A stretch of DNA of 64,000 nt from contig NZ_JABBEA010000012.1 in assembly GCF_012912005.1 (NCBI RefSeq), forward strand, positions 62,001 through 126,000, given 5' to 3'. The notes under the pieces are model-generated. The model was not told where the DNA came from. It ran no database searches and was given only the letters and a program-made list of their open reading frames with translations. The stretch comes from Paenibacillus sp. SZ31. GTDB taxonomy: Bacteria; Bacillota; Bacilli; Paenibacillales; Paenibacillaceae. Of this stretch, positions 27,979-37,671 are shown piece by piece (position 1 is the stretch's first letter; each line of letters begins with the position of its first letter). The translations under genes were made by a program, and so were the position numbers.

Positions 27979-29559
27979 TTAGCTGCACGCGCAGTTCAGT
28001 ACAGGTTTGCGGGCCGCTGTAGTCTCATCAAGACGAGTAACCGGTGTACCGTAAGGTGCGTTCAGGACCAATTCAGGTGTCTCTTCCGCTTCTTTGGCAA
28101 TCCGTATCATCGTATCAATGAACCCATCCAGCGTTTCTTTGCTTTCGGTTTCTGTCGGCTCGATCATGATGCATTCCTCCACATTGAGCGGGAAGTACAC
28201 TGTAGGCGGGTGATATCCAAAATCAAGCAATCGTTTGGCGACGTCAAGTGTACGCACACCATATTGCTTCAGTCCTCGACCAGACATGACGAATTCATGT
28301 TTACATACGCCCGGATACGGAATTTCGTAGTAAGGTGCGAGGCGTGCCATCATATAGTTGGCATTCAGTACCGCACATTCAGAGACACGGCGCAAGCCTT
28401 CCGGTCCATAGGTGCGAATGTAGGCATAGGCACGTACCAAAATACCGAAGTTACCATAGTAGGCTTTCACCCGGCCAATGGATTGATCTCCTTCACGATC
28501 GAATGCATACATACCATCATCATTTTTGATCACCATCGGCTTAGGCAGGAACGGAATCAAACGACTTTTCACGCCGACTGGTCCTGCACCTGGTCCACCA
28601 CCGCCATGAGGCGTACTCATCGTTTTGTGCAAGTTCAGATGCACCACGTCAAAGCCCATATCACCCGGACGGGTAATGCCCATAATGGCATTGGAGTTGG
28701 CTCCGTCATAATACAACAAGCCACCAGCCTGGTGTACGATGGATGCAATCTCCTGAATGTCTTTCTCGAACAAACCAAGTGTATTCGGGTTCGTCAGCAT
28801 CAATGCTGCTGTATCCGAACCGACGGCTGCACGGAGTGCGTCCAGATCGACCAGTCCGTCTGCACGGGACGGAATTGTCACAGTCTCAAATCCTGCAACG
28901 GTTGCACTTGCCGGGTTGGTACCATGAGAAGAATCGGGCACGATGACTTTGGTACGTTGTTCACCACGACCTTCGTGGTAGGCACGAATCATCATAAGTC
29001 CAGTCCATTCTCCATGGGCACCAGCGGCCGGTTGCAGGGTCACAGCGTCCATACCTGTCAGACCTGCAAGGTCGTTTTGCAATGTATATAACAGTTCAAG
29101 AGCACCTTGAATGCTGGATTCATGCTGGTACGGATGGATTTTGGCGAATCCATTGTAACGGGCTACATCCTCATTAATCTTCGGATTGTATTTCATCGTA
29201 CAAGAGCCGAGTGGATAAAATCCGTTATCTACACCGAAGTTGCGACGGGACAGCGCAGTATAGTGCCTGATAACATCTACCTCGAACACTTCCGGCAGTG
29301 CCGCTGCTTCCGAACGGAGCATTTCCCGGGGAATCAACGTATCGGCAGACTGGCGAGGAACGTCACATTCTGGCAAGGAATAAGCGACACGTCCAGGACT
29401 GCTGAGTTCAAAAATCAATGATTGTTCTGGAGCAGGAGACAGGGTCTGTGCACTGAATGTTGTATTCGTCTCAGGTTGAGCCGAAGTGGAGAAAGAGCTA
29501 CCTGTTTCAGGTTTTCCTTGTACCGATGTTGTCGTTGTCGTCGTCGTTTCCTGAGTCAC
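27979..29559 (-). CDS. gcvPB: glycine dehydrogenase (decarboxylating) subunit 2
   Basis: PLP-bearing half of the split P-protein, which decarboxylates glycine and passes the aminomethyl group to lipoyl-GcvH. The family sequence starts at about residue 46 ([21 protein letters not shown]) and carries the PLP lysine Lys312 in [16 protein letters not shown]. The first ~45 residues are an unusual low-complexity Thr/Ser/Gln tail, starting with a run of seven Thr, absent from typical GcvPB. The GTG start at 29557-29559 follows GGAGGGATC and overlaps the gcvPA stop by four bases; no internal Met lies near the family start, so the tail is probably translated. Confidence 0.93.
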   Translation of the reverse strand: MTQETTTTTTTSVQGKPETGSSFSTSAQPETNTTFSAQTLSPAPEQSLIFELSSPGRVAYSLPECDVPRQSADTLIPREMLRSEAAALPEVFEVDVIRHYTALSRRNFGVDNGFYPLGSCTMKYNPKINEDVARYNGFAKIHPYQHESSIQGALELLYTLQNDLAGLTGMDAVTLQPAAGAHGEWTGLMMIRAYHEGRGEQRTKVIVPDSSHGTNPASATVAGFETVTIPSRADGLVDLDALRAAVGSDTAALMLTNPNTLGLFEKDIQEIASIVHQAGGLLYYDGANSNAIMGITRPGDMGFDVVHLNLHKTMSTPHGGGGPGAGPVGVKSRLIPFLPKPMVIKNDDGMYAFDREGDQSIGRVKAYYGNFGILVRAYAYIRTYGPEGLRRVSECAVLNANYMMARLAPYYEIPYPGVCKHEFVMSGRGLKQYGVRTLDVAKRLLDFGYHPPTVYFPLNVEECIMIEPTETESKETLDGFIDTMIRIAKEAEETPELVLNAPYGTPVTRLDETTAARKPVLNCACS

Positions 29560-30911
29560 AGCGATCCCTCCAATGCTCGTGCGAATTCGTCAATCTCTTC
29601 CTTACTGCGTCTTTCGGTAACAGCAATCAGCATATGTCCAGTAAGCTCAGGATAATCATGTCCGAGTTCGTAGCCACTAATAAAGCCTGCATCCAGCAGT
29701 TTCAACTGAAGAGCATCCACGTCTGTTCCTTCAGGAAGTTTAATAACAAACTCATTAAATGTTGGTGCGTTAAAAGTAAGGCTAACTTCAGGAATGGCAG
29801 TTAATGTATTCAGGGTATAATGACTCTTTTGCAAATTCAGATCCGCAACATCGATCATGCCCTGTTTACCCATGATGGACATATATACAGATGCGCTGAG
29901 TGCAAGCAAAGCCTGATTGGAACAGATATTGGATGTCGCCTTTTCGCGGCGGATATGCTGTTCACGTGCTTGCAGTGTGAGTACAAAACCGCGTTTGCCG
30001 TTGCGATCCGTGGTCTGGCCTACGATTCGGCCAGGAATTCGGCGCATATGAGGCTGGGATACGGCGAAATATCCGCATGTCGGGCCGCCGAGTGAAGCGG
30101 CGATGCCGAGGGGCTGTGCATCGCCAACAACGATGTCAGCACCCAGCTTGCCTGGGGCTTCCAGCAGACCCAGCGATAGCGGGTTAGCACTTACGACGAG
30201 CAGACCCTTGTGCGCATGCACGAGGTCAGCGGCTTGCTTTACATTTTCCACGGCACCGAAGAAGTTCGGGCTCTGAATCATGACCGCTGCGGTATCGTCC
30301 GATATGGCGGCTTGCAGGGCATCCCAGTCAGTGACGCCATCCTTATAACCAATCTCGACAATCTCCAGACGGAGTCCGTGCGCATACGCCTGCAATACCT
30401 GACGGGCTTCCGGGTGAACCGTACGGGATACGATGAGCTGTTTGCGACGCGTTGCCGCTGCGGCCAAGTTTCCTGCTTCCGCAAAGGCAGTTGCGCCGTC
30501 ATACATGCTGGCATTGGCTACAGCCATACCGGTTAATTCACAGATGTAGGACTGAAATTCGAAAATGGCCTGTAGTTCACCTTGGCTGATCTCAGGCTGA
30601 TAAGGTGTGTAGGCAGTGTAGAACTCGGAACGGGAAATGACATGATTGATGACGGAAGGAACATGATGATCATATATACCTGCGCCGAGGAAGCTGGCGT
30701 GTGTTTCGAAATTGGCGTTGGCGCCAGCTTGTTTGGACATGTGACGTGTCAGCGCATATTCATCAAGTTTGGAGGATACGGGCAGCTCGCCCTGATAACG
30801 AATCTCTTTTGGAATGTCTTGAAACAGTTCCTCCAGCGTATCCACACCGATGGTTGCGAGCATGGCGCTCTGATCTTGCTCAGTCATGGGAATGTAACGG
30901 TGCTTGCTCAT
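29556..30911 (-). CDS. gcvPA: glycine dehydrogenase (decarboxylating) subunit 1
   Basis: Non-PLP half of the split P-protein that pairs with GcvPB in the glycine cleavage complex. The 451 residues begin [20 protein letters not shown] and include [38 protein letters not shown], typical of GcvPA. The ATG at 30909-30911 follows AAGGAGCTGATC and overlaps the gcvT stop by four bases, so gcvT-gcvPA-gcvPB is one translationally coupled unit under the glycine riboswitch. Confidence 0.95.
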   Translation of the reverse strand: MSKHRYIPMTEQDQSAMLATIGVDTLEELFQDIPKEIRYQGELPVSSKLDEYALTRHMSKQAGANANFETHASFLGAGIYDHHVPSVINHVISRSEFYTAYTPYQPEISQGELQAIFEFQSYICELTGMAVANASMYDGATAFAEAGNLAAAATRRKQLIVSRTVHPEARQVLQAYAHGLRLEIVEIGYKDGVTDWDALQAAISDDTAAVMIQSPNFFGAVENVKQAADLVHAHKGLLVVSANPLSLGLLEAPGKLGADIVVGDAQPLGIAASLGGPTCGYFAVSQPHMRRIPGRIVGQTTDRNGKRGFVLTLQAREQHIRREKATSNICSNQALLALSASVYMSIMGKQGMIDVADLNLQKSHYTLNTLTAIPEVSLTFNAPTFNEFVIKLPEGTDVDALQLKLLDAGFISGYELGHDYPELTGHMLIAVTERRSKEEIDEFARALEGSL

Positions 30912-32044
30912 GCTTGATCAGCTCCTTGAGTAGGTGTCTTTGACGTACGTGTCCGTTTATGAAAAGGGGTCTTCACGACCTCGGCTTTCAATTTCTTGCC
31001 GCGGATCTCAATCTCAAGCGGGGTTCCCAGCGCAGCGTATTTGCTGTCGATGAGGGCAAGCCCCAGATTACGCTTCAATGTAGGTGATTGTGTGCCTGTA
31101 GTAACTTCACCAATCTGTACGCCTTCGGCGTAAATCGGATAGTGGGGCCGGGGAATGCCGCGCTCCAGCACTTCGATGCCGACCAGTTTACGGGCAGGCC
31201 CGTCAGTTTTTTGCTGTAATAAGGCTTCGTGTCCGATAAAAGGTCCGGCATTCAGCTTCACAAACATGCCTACGCCAGCTTCGAGCGGAGAGATGGTTGC
31301 CGACAATTCCTGTCCATACAGGGGGAGCCTCGCTTCAAAGCGCAGCGTATCCCGGGCACCGAGTCCGGTTGGCACCAGTCCGTGACTTTCTCCGGCTTGC
31401 ATTAATCCATTCCAGACCACAGCGGCCTGGTCCGCAGGTACATATAGCTCAAAGCCATCTTCACCGGTATAACCGGTACGGGACAACAGTAATTTAACGC
31501 CACATACCTCTGCATACTGTACAAAACGGAAAGGCTCAATCGAGTATACATCTGTATCCGTAACTTCCCGCATAATATCTACAGCCAGTGGACCTTGCAG
31601 GGCGAGCAGCGCCGTCTGCTCCGAATCATTGGTCATGCTTACGCCAGGGATCAGGTGCTCTTGCAGCCACGCCCAATCCTTGTCGATGTTGGAGGCGTTA
31701 ACGACGAGCATATAATGCTGATCTTCCAGCTTATATACGAGCAGATCATCCACCACACCGCCATCTGGGTAACACATCAGGGTGTACTGGGCTTGACCGG
31801 GAACCAGCGTGGTCACATCATTGGTCATCATTTGTTGCAAAAACGCTTCAGCTTGCTCACCCTGTACCGTGAATTCGCCCATATGAGATACATCAAACAG
31901 TCCAGCGCGCTCACGCACCGCTTCATGTTCTTTCTGGATTCCGCTAAATTGTACTGGAAGCTCCCAGCCTCCAAAATCAATGCACCGCACGCCTTCATAT
32001 TGCTGATATAGTGGGAAAAGTGGTGTTCTAAGCAAATCGGACAT
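30908..32044 (-). CDS. gcvT: aminomethyltransferase (glycine cleavage T protein)
   Basis: Transfers the methylene group from aminomethyl-lipoyl-GcvH to tetrahydrofolate, releasing ammonia. The 378-residue protein has typical motifs: [40 protein letters not shown] and [20 protein letters not shown] take ATG 32042-32044, five bases after GAGGTG, over the immediately preceding in-frame TTG. First gene of the operon, about 215 bases after the riboswitch core. Confidence 0.95.
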   Translation of the reverse strand: MSDLLRTPLFPLYQQYEGVRCIDFGGWELPVQFSGIQKEHEAVRERAGLFDVSHMGEFTVQGEQAEAFLQQMMTNDVTTLVPGQAQYTLMCYPDGGVVDDLLVYKLEDQHYMLVVNASNIDKDWAWLQEHLIPGVSMTNDSEQTALLALQGPLAVDIMREVTDTDVYSIEPFRFVQYAEVCGVKLLLSRTGYTGEDGFELYVPADQAAVVWNGLMQAGESHGLVPTGLGARDTLRFEARLPLYGQELSATISPLEAGVGMFVKLNAGPFIGHEALLQQKTDGPARKLVGIEVLERGIPRPHYPIYAEGVQIGEVTTGTQSPTLKRNLGLALIDSKYAALGTPLEIEIRGKKLKAEVVKTPFHKRTRTSKTPTQGADQA

Positions 32045-32195
32045 CAAATCACCTCGTCATGGGCCGTCAACCGGCCGAATATGCAATCGTGGATCAATGA
32101 ATCAGGGTATTTTTAATTTTGATCTAGACATCTTTAGTAGATAAGTATGGTAAGGCAGCTATGGCAGCGCCGATCTGAATCCTGTTTTTCGTTTT

Positions 32196-32268
32196 TTTGG
32201 GAAAAAGGAAAAGGACAGGCCAAAGAACCGGCATGCCAAGTAGCACGCTGTATTCTAAGGCTCTGTCC
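32196..32268 (-). terminator. terminator of the glycine riboswitch expression platform
   Basis: On the reverse strand GGACAG-A-GCC (from 32268), which overlaps the 3-prime side of the second aptamer P1, can pair with GGC-CTGTCC (ending at 32213). T-rich sequence follows (TTTTCCTTTTT). Glycine binding would hold the P1 strand in the aptamer and prevent the terminator, switching the operon on. Confidence 0.75.
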
Positions 32269-32480
32269 CTTGTACCTGAGAGTTACCCCGCCGCATTAGT
32301 GCAGCAGGTTTCCCCTTGGGTGATCATAACGCCCGCACAGGGCGAATAGATGCTCTCCAGAGTTGCGTCCCGTAAAAGTCCTTTTGCCTGAGAGATTCAC
32401 CCCCGCTTATCGGTGGTTTACTCCTTCGGCGTTACCTCATGAACATCCCGAATCGGGTGTCACGGGTAATCTCTCCCTTT
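32261..32480 (-). promoter_or_regulatory. tandem glycine riboswitch
   Basis: Two aptamers in series on the reverse strand. The first starts GGGAGAG (32477) and carries GCCGAAGGAG and CTCTCAGGCAAAAGGAC with closing ACGGGAC. The second starts CTCTGGAGAG (about 32362) and carries ACCCAAGGGG and CTCTCAGGTACAAGGGACAGAG. These are the conserved cores of gcvT-type glycine riboswitches, placed upstream of gcvT as expected. Confidence 0.97.
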
Positions 32481-32530
32481 ACATTCATCCGCGGGTATAA
32501 CATAGTCCAACAAACACATTTACTCCTCTC

Positions 32531-32560
32531 ATTAAAACGTGAATCCACTGCTGATGTCAA
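32531..32560 (-). promoter_or_regulatory. sigma-A promoter of gcvT-gcvPA-gcvPB
   Basis: Reverse strand: a perfect TTGACA (32560-32555), 18-base spacer, TTTAAT (32536-32531), about 50 bases upstream of the riboswitch. Confidence 0.78.
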
Positions 32561-32733
32561 GAACGATATCATAGAAAAGGATTTAAAACCGAATATTTAA
32601 TATACTTTTAATATTATTGTTCGTGTATTTATAAAGACTGCGCTTACTATTCTAATATTCACCAGTATATGTAGAAAGAGTGTATTCAGGTTACGGTTTG
32701 AGGAGGCAATTATTAAATAAATTGTGAGGTATC

Positions 32734-32763
32734 TTGACATTTGATTCGGAAATATCATACGCT
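32734..32763 (+). promoter_or_regulatory. promoter of gcvH
   Basis: TTGACA (32734-32739), 18-base spacer and TACGCT (32758-32763), divergent from the gcvT promoter. No riboswitch lies between it and gcvH. The stretch 32564-32733 between the two promoters is AT-rich and shows nothing else I can name. Confidence 0.55.
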
Positions 32764-32831
32764 ATGTTCTGGGAAAAAGGTTAAGGTCAAAGAACGCATG
32801 CACTCATTAATGAAAAGCGAGGCGGATATCG

Positions 32832-33224
32832 ATGAGCGAATTGAAAAGTGATTTCCTGTACAGTGAAGAGCACGAATGGGTGCAAACCTTAGGGGAGGAT
32901 ACTGTACGTATTGGCATTACCGAGTTCGCGCAGCATCAGCTGGGTGACATTGTGTTTGTGGAATTGCCTGACCTTGAATCCAGTGTAAAAGCAGAAGACA
33001 GCATTGGAACGATCGAATCGGTCAAAACGGTTTCGGACTTGTTTTCTCCTGTCACTGGTTCAATCATTGCAGTGAATGATTCGTTACAGGACTCACCTGA
33101 GCTTGTGAACAGCTCTCCTTACGAGGAAGGCTGGATGATTGAGATCCGCGTTGAGGGAGATCTGACAGCAGCATTGTCTACATTGATGAATGCAGACGCG
33201 TATCGTAAACATACGGAAGAATAG
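32832..33224 (+). CDS. gcvH: glycine cleavage system H protein
   Basis: Lipoylated shuttle that carries the aminomethyl group between the P, T and L proteins; in Firmicutes it also serves lipoic-acid relay. The 130 residues include the lipoyl domain with acceptor Lys65 in IGTIESVKTVSDLFSP. The ATG follows GAGGCGGAT. It is transcribed away from the rest of the gcv genes on its own promoter and ends in a strong terminator, so it should not be switched by glycine in the same way. Confidence 0.96.
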   Translation: MSELKSDFLYSEEHEWVQTLGEDTVRIGITEFAQHQLGDIVFVELPDLESSVKAEDSIGTIESVKTVSDLFSPVTGSIIAVNDSLQDSPELVNSSPYEEGWMIEIRVEGDLTAALSTLMNADAYRKHTEE

Positions 33225-33290
33225 TATCAACGAACTTGTACTTATTAACATACATTTTATAACAAAATGAGATGTGCTTCATCTTGTTTC

Positions 33291-33329
33291 AACCTGTGTG
33301 AGCCTGAGGGCTTGCACAGGTTTTTTTGT
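33291..33329 (+). terminator. intrinsic terminator of gcvH
   Basis: AACCTGTG...GCC pairs with GGC...CACAGGTT (33291-33322), followed by a T-run. Confidence 0.88.
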
Positions 33330-33486
33330 GCTTTCCGAGGATGGTTTCCAATGCAGATTGAAGCAGATTATGGATGTGAATCGCCTGATTGGAACAAGCT
33401 ATAGGAGCGAAATTGATTTTGGAAATGATAAAAGTCATAGGCGATAAAAGCCTTGTGTACCAATGGGTTCAGCTAATATGCATAGA

Positions 33487-33500
33487 TTAAAACGATTACA
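33487..33500 (+). promoter_or_regulatory. candidate cre (CcpA) site of the mannitol operon
   Basis: TTAAAACGATTACA matches TGWAANCGNTNWCA at 13 of 14 positions. It lies about 150 bases before mtlA, consistent with catabolite repression of mannitol use. Confidence 0.6.
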
Positions 33501-33644
33501 TAACCTAATGTTGTCATCATTGTTCATGACGAAAGTACGCTTTCATTTGATTGAACAGGAAAGCATTCTCGCTTAGGATTACAGCAGGGGAGAACTGATA
33601 CCGTTCTCATAATCATAATGACTCGATCCAAGGAGGATAATACA

Positions 33645-35099
33645 ATGAGTAATTTGGACCAATCGTCCAATTCCAAAGGTGGACTACGGGTAGGTGTGCA
33701 GCGTTTTGGCCGATTCCTGAGTGGTATGGTCATGCCGAATATGGGTGCATTCATCGCCTGGGGATTAATTACGGCTCTGTTCATTCCAACAGGCTGGTTC
33801 CCTAACGAGACGCTTGCACAGCTAGTCGATCCGATGATCAAATATTTGCTGCCACTGTTAATCGGTTACACCGGAGGTACGATGGTGCATGGCCAGCGTG
33901 GTGGTGTTGTGGGTGCCATTATGACCATTGGGGTCATCGTGGGTAGTGATATTCCGATGTTCCTCGGGGCCATGATCGCCGGACCACTGGCAGCATGGAT
34001 CATCAAAAAATTCGATAAATCGATCGAAGGTAAAATTAGAGCCGGATTTGAAATGCTGGTTAACAACTTCTCAGCTGGTATTATTGGCGGAATCTTGGGG
34101 GTTTTTGCGCTACTGGGCATCGGGCCTGCTGTAGAAGCGATTAGCAAAGTATTGTCTGCTGGGGTACAAGGCTTAATGAATTTGGGCTTGTTACCGCTGG
34201 TCAACCTGATTATTGAACCGGGTAAAGTATTGTTCCTGAACAATGCGATCAACCATGGAATCCTCACACCGATTGCAACAGATCAAGCGAGAGAATTAGG
34301 GCAATCCGTATTATACATGCTTGAATCGAACCCAGGTCCGGGACTTGGTATCTTGCTTGCTTATTGCTTCTTCGGACGCGGAATGGCCAAATCATCTGCA
34401 CCAGGAGCCGTTATCATTCATTTCTTCGGGGGAATTCATGAGATCTACTTCCCTTACATTCTGATGAGACCGATTCTGATTCTTGCCGCAATTGCGGGTG
34501 GCGTCGCAGGTACATTAACATTCATGCTTACCGGAGCAGGACTTGTTTCAGCACCATCGCCGGGTAGTATTATCGCGTATTCCCTCTTAACACCAAAAGG
34601 TGGATACCTGCCGATGCTCGCAGGAGTGCTTGTGGCAGCAGTCGTTTCCTTCCTGGTGGCAGCAGTGTTGCTGAAAACAGGTAAACAAAAAGACGAAGAT
34701 CTGGAGTCTGCATCCAGTCGGATGAAAGACTTGAAGAGCCAAGGAAACGTGCCAAACGCTGGCATTACGGCTAACCAACGTGAAGCAGACAGAGCCGCGG
34801 ATATGGCTTCTTCTACAGTGAAAACAGACGTGAAGAAAATCGTCTTCTCCTGTGATGCAGGTATGGGATCGAGTGCCATGGGCGCTTCCATTCTACGCAA
34901 GAAGATGAAAGCAGAGGGGATTGATGTTACGGTGACCAACACGGCCATCAGTGATATCCCGCCGGATGCAGACGTGGTGATCACACAACAAGTATTAACC
35001 GATCGTGCCCGCTCTGTTGCACCGAATGCAGAACATATATCCATCGACAACTTCCTAAAAAGCCCGGAATACGATGCGCTCGTTGAACGTCTGAAGTAA
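33645..35099 (+). CDS. mtlA: PTS mannitol transporter, EIICB
   Basis: Imports mannitol as mannitol 1-phosphate. The 484-residue protein has an EIIC membrane domain (about 20-350; FLSGMVMPNMGAFIAWG..., NNAINHGILTPIA, GGIHEIYFPYIL) and a C-terminal EIIB domain with Cys403 in VFSCDAGMGSSAMG. The EIIA part is a separate gene (mtlF), as in other Firmicutes. I start at ATG 33645, eight bases after AAGGAGG, instead of the upstream in-frame ATG at 33618. Confidence 0.95.
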   Translation: MSNLDQSSNSKGGLRVGVQRFGRFLSGMVMPNMGAFIAWGLITALFIPTGWFPNETLAQLVDPMIKYLLPLLIGYTGGTMVHGQRGGVVGAIMTIGVIVGSDIPMFLGAMIAGPLAAWIIKKFDKSIEGKIRAGFEMLVNNFSAGIIGGILGVFALLGIGPAVEAISKVLSAGVQGLMNLGLLPLVNLIIEPGKVLFLNNAINHGILTPIATDQARELGQSVLYMLESNPGPGLGILLAYCFFGRGMAKSSAPGAVIIHFFGGIHEIYFPYILMRPILILAAIAGGVAGTLTFMLTGAGLVSAPSPGSIIAYSLLTPKGGYLPMLAGVLVAAVVSFLVAAVLLKTGKQKDEDLESASSRMKDLKSQGNVPNAGITANQREADRAADMASSTVKTDVKKIVFSCDAGMGSSAMGASILRKKMKAEGIDVTVTNTAISDIPPDADVVITQQVLTDRARSVAPNAEHISIDNFLKSPEYDALVERLK

Positions 35100-35137
35100 T
35101 TGCACGCATTCGTTTTCCCTGAGCCGGAGGCTGAGAT

Positions 35138-37240
35138 ATGAGTATTACCAAAAGACAACGTGAAATCGTGGAGTTTCTGCTAGAGCATCCACATGAAGTA
35201 ACAGCCGGCGAAATCGCCGTTGAAGTAAAGGTCAGTACCCGAACGGTTCACCGGGAGCTTCAAATGATTGAACAATGGCTTGAACCGTTGGGCATGAAGC
35301 TGGAAAAAAAATCAGGAACCGGTATCCGAATCGATGCCGGTTCCGATGATCTGGCTGTATTGCGCCAGCAATTGGAGGGTAAAGAATATGTAGAGTTTAC
35401 GCCGGAAGAGCGTAAGCTCTTCATGCTTTGCATCCTGCTGGATGAACCGGAGCCTGTAAAGTTGCTTGCCCTGGCTTCCGATCTGAAAGTGACCGTATCC
35501 ACCGTAACCACTGATCTGGACGATCTGGAGTCACGGATTCGTCAGGCGGGACTAAAGCTGGTTCGCAGACGTGGATATGGCGTCAAGATTAACGGAAGTG
35601 AGACGATTCATCGCACAGCCATAGCTGCACTTGCTCTCGAATTTTTGGATGAGTCGGACCTATTCGGAAGACAGCCAGAACAGGGAGGCTCCATCGTAAA
35701 CCAAAAATTGTTGGATATGATTGGACACGGTGATGTGCTTACGGTCGAAAATGCATTATGGCAACCAGACATCGAATGGCTGGAGAACATCCCGGAACGC
35801 CAATACATGAAGTTGCTGATTCAATTATCCGTAGCGGTTGTACGTATTCGTAAAGGCTTTGGCATTGGCCGTATACCTCCCCTGGAGAACAATGGAGATG
35901 AAGTCGCAGAGCAGGATGAGATGAAGGTTCCACCTTATATGGCTTCCCGCTTGTGTGGTGTGTTATCGACCCAGCTGGGGCTGACATTCTCCCAAGATGA
36001 GCAAGCTTATTTTCACAGACTATTAGTTGAGACAGAGCAGCGGATTCATTCTTCGCGGCTGTTGCCAATAGATGATTTGATTTTACTGGACAGGGTACAT
36101 TCACTGATTGATCAGATGCAGGCGAGAACGCATTACGCCTTTCATGAGGATCGTTTGCTTCGTGAAGGTCTACTTGGTCATATGCAACCTGTAATGGAGC
36201 GAATTGAAGGACAACAGATGATTCGTAATCCGCTACTGCAGCAGATTCGCAAGGATTATGATTCACTCTTCGAAGAGGTCAAAAAATCTGTGGAGCAAGC
36301 TTGGCCAGGCACAGACGTTCCGGATGAGGAAATTGGTTTTTTGGTCATGCATTTTGGAGCTTCCATTGAGAGGTTACGTGCATTAAAACGGGAGATCAGG
36401 GCCATCATCGTGTGTACAAGCGGAATTGGCTCATCACGTATGCTCTCCAGCCGATTGTCCAAGGAGATTCCCGAGATTCGGATTATGGATAGCGTGTCCT
36501 GGTATGAAGCTGCCCGGATACCTACCGATCAATATGATCTGGTGTTATCCACTGTCGATCTGCCGATGGATGAACATCAGTATTACAAAGTGAGTCCACT
36601 GCTTACGGCGGAAGAGAGCGAGCGCCTGCGTCATTTTATTAAAACCACAACGCTACAACAGCAACATCACAAGCCCCGTGAAACAGAGGTTCAGACAACG
36701 AGTCGTTACTCGGACCCTGACGGAATGGAAGCTACACTGATTGAAATCGTTCGAATTATTGGCAAGTTTCAGGTGTACCCGCTGGATAACCAAGATATCG
36801 GTTTCTATGAAACCGTGTATACGATGTGCAACGTACTTCATGGATCTGGTGTATTGAAGGAACCGGAGGAGATCGCAAAACGGTTGGAGGCACGTGAGGC
36901 AGTGGGCAGTCAGAAGATTCCCGGCACAAGACTTGCACTGTTTCATACACGCAGTGAGGGGATCTACAGGCCATCTATCAGTCTGTTTCAGCTCACGGAG
37001 CCACTCCTTCGTACGCCGGATGACCCGGCAGGAGTTACCCATGTTCTTTTGATGCTCGGTCCCCGAGAATTATCCAAGGAAAGTTTGGAGGTTCTCAGTG
37101 AGATCAGCGCCCTGTTATTGCAGGAAGAGATGATTACATTGCTTGAAAAGGGAATCAGAGATGAGCTCATTCATTACCTGTCCCAGGAACTGGTTGGATT
37201 TTATCGCAGTAAAACCGAAATTGGAGGTCAACAATTATGA
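35138..37240 (+). CDS. mtlR: MtlR-type PRD-containing transcriptional activator
   Basis: Activator of the mannitol operon controlled by PTS phosphorylation. The 700 residues contain an N-terminal DeoR/HTH_11 helix-turn-helix (about 1-60, TAGEIAVEVKVSTRTVHRELQ), a second winged-helix region, two PRD domains (about 200-410), an EIIB-Gat-like domain with Cys426 in IIVCTSGIGSSRM and a C-terminal EIIA-Mtl-like domain. In homologues, phosphorylation of PRD2 by HPr activates and that of the EIIB-like Cys by EIIA-Mtl inhibits. Located between mtlA and mtlF, starting behind CGGAGG. Confidence 0.92.
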   Translation: MSITKRQREIVEFLLEHPHEVTAGEIAVEVKVSTRTVHRELQMIEQWLEPLGMKLEKKSGTGIRIDAGSDDLAVLRQQLEGKEYVEFTPEERKLFMLCILLDEPEPVKLLALASDLKVTVSTVTTDLDDLESRIRQAGLKLVRRRGYGVKINGSETIHRTAIAALALEFLDESDLFGRQPEQGGSIVNQKLLDMIGHGDVLTVENALWQPDIEWLENIPERQYMKLLIQLSVAVVRIRKGFGIGRIPPLENNGDEVAEQDEMKVPPYMASRLCGVLSTQLGLTFSQDEQAYFHRLLVETEQRIHSSRLLPIDDLILLDRVHSLIDQMQARTHYAFHEDRLLREGLLGHMQPVMERIEGQQMIRNPLLQQIRKDYDSLFEEVKKSVEQAWPGTDVPDEEIGFLVMHFGASIERLRALKREIRAIIVCTSGIGSSRMLSSRLSKEIPEIRIMDSVSWYEAARIPTDQYDLVLSTVDLPMDEHQYYKVSPLLTAEESERLRHFIKTTTLQQQHHKPRETEVQTTSRYSDPDGMEATLIEIVRIIGKFQVYPLDNQDIGFYETVYTMCNVLHGSGVLKEPEEIAKRLEAREAVGSQKIPGTRLALFHTRSEGIYRPSISLFQLTEPLLRTPDDPAGVTHVLLMLGPRELSKESLEVLSEISALLLQEEMITLLEKGIRDELIHYLSQELVGFYRSKTEIGGQQL

Positions 37241-37671
37241 GTATGTTAACAACAGATAAAGTCATCATGAATGCGACGGCTCAGGACAAATATGAAGCGA
37301 TTCGTATGGCAGGACAGATTCTGAAAGATGCGGGACATATTACCGTTGACTACATTGAAAAGATGATTGAACGTGAAGAGATTGTCTCGACCTATGTAGG
37401 GAACGGACTTGCGATCCCGCACGGTACGAAGGAATCCAAAGCTTTCATTTTATCCACAGGTATCTCTGTCATTCAGTATCCACAGGGTGTTGATTTTGGC
37501 GAAGAAAAAGCCTATATGGTGATTGGTATCGCGGCTCAAGGCGGGGAACATATGGAGATCCTGACTAGTATCGCGGTGATCTGTGCTGAAGATGAGAATA
37601 TGGAGGCCCTGCGTCTGGCTAAAACTGCTGAAGAAGTTATTGCTATTCTGGAAAGTGAAATGGAGCTATGA
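37237..37671 (+). CDS. mtlF: PTS mannitol EIIA component
   Basis: Passes phosphate from HPr to the EIIB domain of MtlA. The 144-residue protein is an EIIA of the mannitol/fructose type with active His62 in NGLAIPHGTKESK. Its ATGA start overlaps the mtlR stop by four bases, and its end overlaps mtlD by four bases, so mtlR-mtlF-mtlD are translationally coupled. Ribosome binding site TTGGAGG. Confidence 0.95.
   Translation: MSMLTTDKVIMNATAQDKYEAIRMAGQILKDAGHITVDYIEKMIEREEIVSTYVGNGLAIPHGTKESKAFILSTGISVIQYPQGVDFGEEKAYMVIGIAAQGGEHMEILTSIAVICAEDENMEALRLAKTAEEVIAILESEMEL

Larger units (their letters stand above)
33225..33644 (+). other. gcvH-mtlA intergenic region
   Basis: Holds the gcvH terminator, a cre-like site at 33487-33500, a hairpin GAGAAC/GTTCTC at 33590-33608 and an imperfect palindrome around 33528-33546 (ACGAAAG...CTTTC). 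A weak promoter candidate (TTGTGT, 18 bases, TATGCA) ends near 33483, just before the cre site. No gene is seen. Confidence 0.5.

Noticed and set aside
28210-29091. 293-codon forward open frame
   Set aside because: Antisense to gcvPB and without a start context; a shadow frame.
33528-33546. Second cre site in the mtlA upstream region
   Set aside because: The TGAAAGCG core on the reverse strand looks right, but three invariant positions of the consensus fail.
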